From Pezizomycotina sp. ARF18 (Eukaryota > Ascomycota): a stretch of 64,000 nucleotides of DNA. The DNA lies in NCBI GenBank assembly GCA_002224055.1, contig AZLU01000050.1, positions 124,001 through 188,000 on the forward strand, read 5' to 3'. Numbering within the stretch: the first letter of the stretch is position 1; each line of letters opens with the position of its first letter. The position numbers and the translations under genes were made by a program. The notes beneath the pieces are model-generated. The model made no database searches. It was not told the DNA's origin and saw nothing but the letters and a program-made list of their open reading frames with translations. Below, piece by piece: positions 62,955-64,000 of this stretch.

Positions 62955-63365
62955 TGATGTTACTATTTTACTTGGAGTTTATCCAACTCCAATTTTAGAT
63001 GGATTACATTACTATCTACTCTAATTCATTCTTCTAACGTTGACAAGCTTTACTGACTTTCATTCCTTTATACACAATAACAAAAAAAAATATTAAAAGA
63101 GATTTAGATCAATGCTAGAACAGTTTTTATAGCTCTCTAGAAGGATTAGCTCAAATTAGAAAAATCAAAGCGGTGCTATTGTTTTAGGATTAGCTCATAA
63201 TTTGTTTCTTCAGGGTTATTTATATGTGCAATAGTATATTATAGAGGATTAGTACAAGTTATGCCTGTTTTCTCTATACTTTTTTTTTATTCTATGTTTA
63301 GCTAACATGGGAGCTACGCCTTTTTTTTTTTTATTTTATAGGTGAATTTCTTTCACTCTAATAGA
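62955..63365 (+). pseudogene. nad4: Rearranged nad4 fragments
   Basis: 62960-63105 copies the nad4 3' end ('TILLGVYPTPILDGLHY', then broken). 63170-63360 copies an earlier nad4 part (GGTGCTATTGTTTTAGGATT, TTTAGCTAACATGGGAGCTA), so the order is inverted relative to the gene. Several small deletions. Dead copies inside cox1-i7. Confidence 0.85.
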
Positions 63366-63469
63366 TATAAAATTAATAAAATAATAAAATAAAACTATAT
63401 TATCCATAAGTGAATATAAAGCTATTTAGGGAGAAGGTACCTTAACTCTGCCTAAATATTGGCTAAAAA

Positions 63470-63581
63470 GGTATATCTGTCTTACTGATCGTAATTTCAA
63501 TACATCATTCTTTGAAACTGTAGGGGGTGGTGACCCAATCCTTTACCAGCATCTTTTCTGATTCTTTGGTCATCCGGAAGT
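63470..63581 (+). CDS. cox1: cytochrome c oxidase subunit 1, exon 8
   Basis: '[18 protein letters not shown]', 'LYQHLFWFFGHPEV', including the Glu and His of the catalytic core region. The expected 'AITM' before it reads 'RYIC', so the 5' edge is unsure. Ends at GT 63581; the remaining exons are beyond the window. Confidence 0.88.
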
Positions 63582-64000
63582 AAGATTAATATATAGGCTT
63601 CCTAATTCCTCTGTATGCAGGGAACTCCTAAAGTTTTTGGCACCAAGCCATAGTTGAAAAATTATGAGTGGATGAATTAATAGCTCATGTAAGGTAAAAA
63701 CCCAGAAGATAAAAAAAAACTGATATGGACAATCCGCAGGAAACCAAAGATATAAGGGCTATATTTTAGCATTAAACACTTTTATTAGTAGGATCCTCAG
63801 AGACTTTGCGAGGAAAACTTTATAAAATTAAAGTTAAGATAAAGTCCAATAAAACATTTAATAATGTTTGAAAAAATCAATAAAGTTCAATTGAATTAAA
63901 TAATACTACTCTTAAAAAAACGTGTTTTTTTTTATGATAAATTTAATCAAGATATTTGTAAATAATATCATTTCTTTATATTTTGCTTTATATTAATTTT
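63582..64000 (+). other. Group I intron cox1-i8 (5' part)
   Basis: GCAGGGAACTCC (63616), CATAGTTGAAAAATTATGAG (63647), CAATCCGCAGGAAACC (63728), TCCTCAGAGACTTTGCG (63793) and AAGATAAAGTCC (63837). P2-like and core blocks match cox2-i2. The window ends inside it; TATGATAAATTTAATCAAG near 63934 resembles the intron 3' ends at 105 and 22405. Confidence 0.8.

Overview
This window is a stretch of a very large, intron-rich fungal mitochondrial genome. It is AT-rich, TGA reads as tryptophan inside every conserved gene, and all recognisable genes lie on the + strand. The conserved proteins (nad4, cox3, cox2, cox1, nad6, plus pieces of cob, atp6 and nad2) most resemble those of filamentous ascomycetes (Pezizomycotina), for example the cox1 pieces 'NSIITAHAILM', 'GGFGNFLL' and 'GIRLHK'. 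That placement is my inference from remembered family sequences. No rRNA gene was found.

Layout. 0-1.6 kb: last exon of nad4, then a GIY-YIG homing endonuclease gene (HEG) overlapping its stop. 2.1-3.1 kb: duplicate of a tRNA-Arg plus cob leader. 3.1-14.3 kb: cox3 in four exons; its third intron also holds a second, intron-free cox3 5' copy and a second cox1 exon 1. 14.3-19.5 kb: cox3-end and cox2-start duplicates, a nad2 fragment and HEG relics. 19.6-28.1 kb: cox2 in six exons. 28.4-30.8 kb: tRNA-Arg, a damaged cob 5' end fused to a LAGLIDADG HEG, a group II domain V, and a second copy of the last cox2 exon. 31.4-64 kb: cox1, of which eight exons are seen in order and which runs off the window. 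Its introns include two group II introns with reverse transcriptase ORFs, and they house nad6, an atp6 5' fragment, nad4 fragments and about a dozen HEGs.

Two themes stand out. First, GIY-YIG genes repeatedly sit inside LAGLIDADG HEGs and split them. Three of these GIY-YIG copies carry a conserved upstream block with a tRNA-like gene (anticodon TCA) whose stems show compensatory changes, so they look like a mobile cassette. Second, the 5' ends of host genes, with their leaders, have been duplicated and joined in frame to LAGLIDADG HEGs (cox3, cox1, cox2, cob, atp6), while 3' ends of cox2 and nad4 are also duplicated. Small perfect palindromes are scattered through introns, HEGs and tRNA-like arms.

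Many frame breaks fall in homopolymers, so some 'broken' genes may be assembly errors. Intron boundaries are estimated from protein continuity and from the exon-U / intron-G rule for group I introns, and are uncertain by a few bases.
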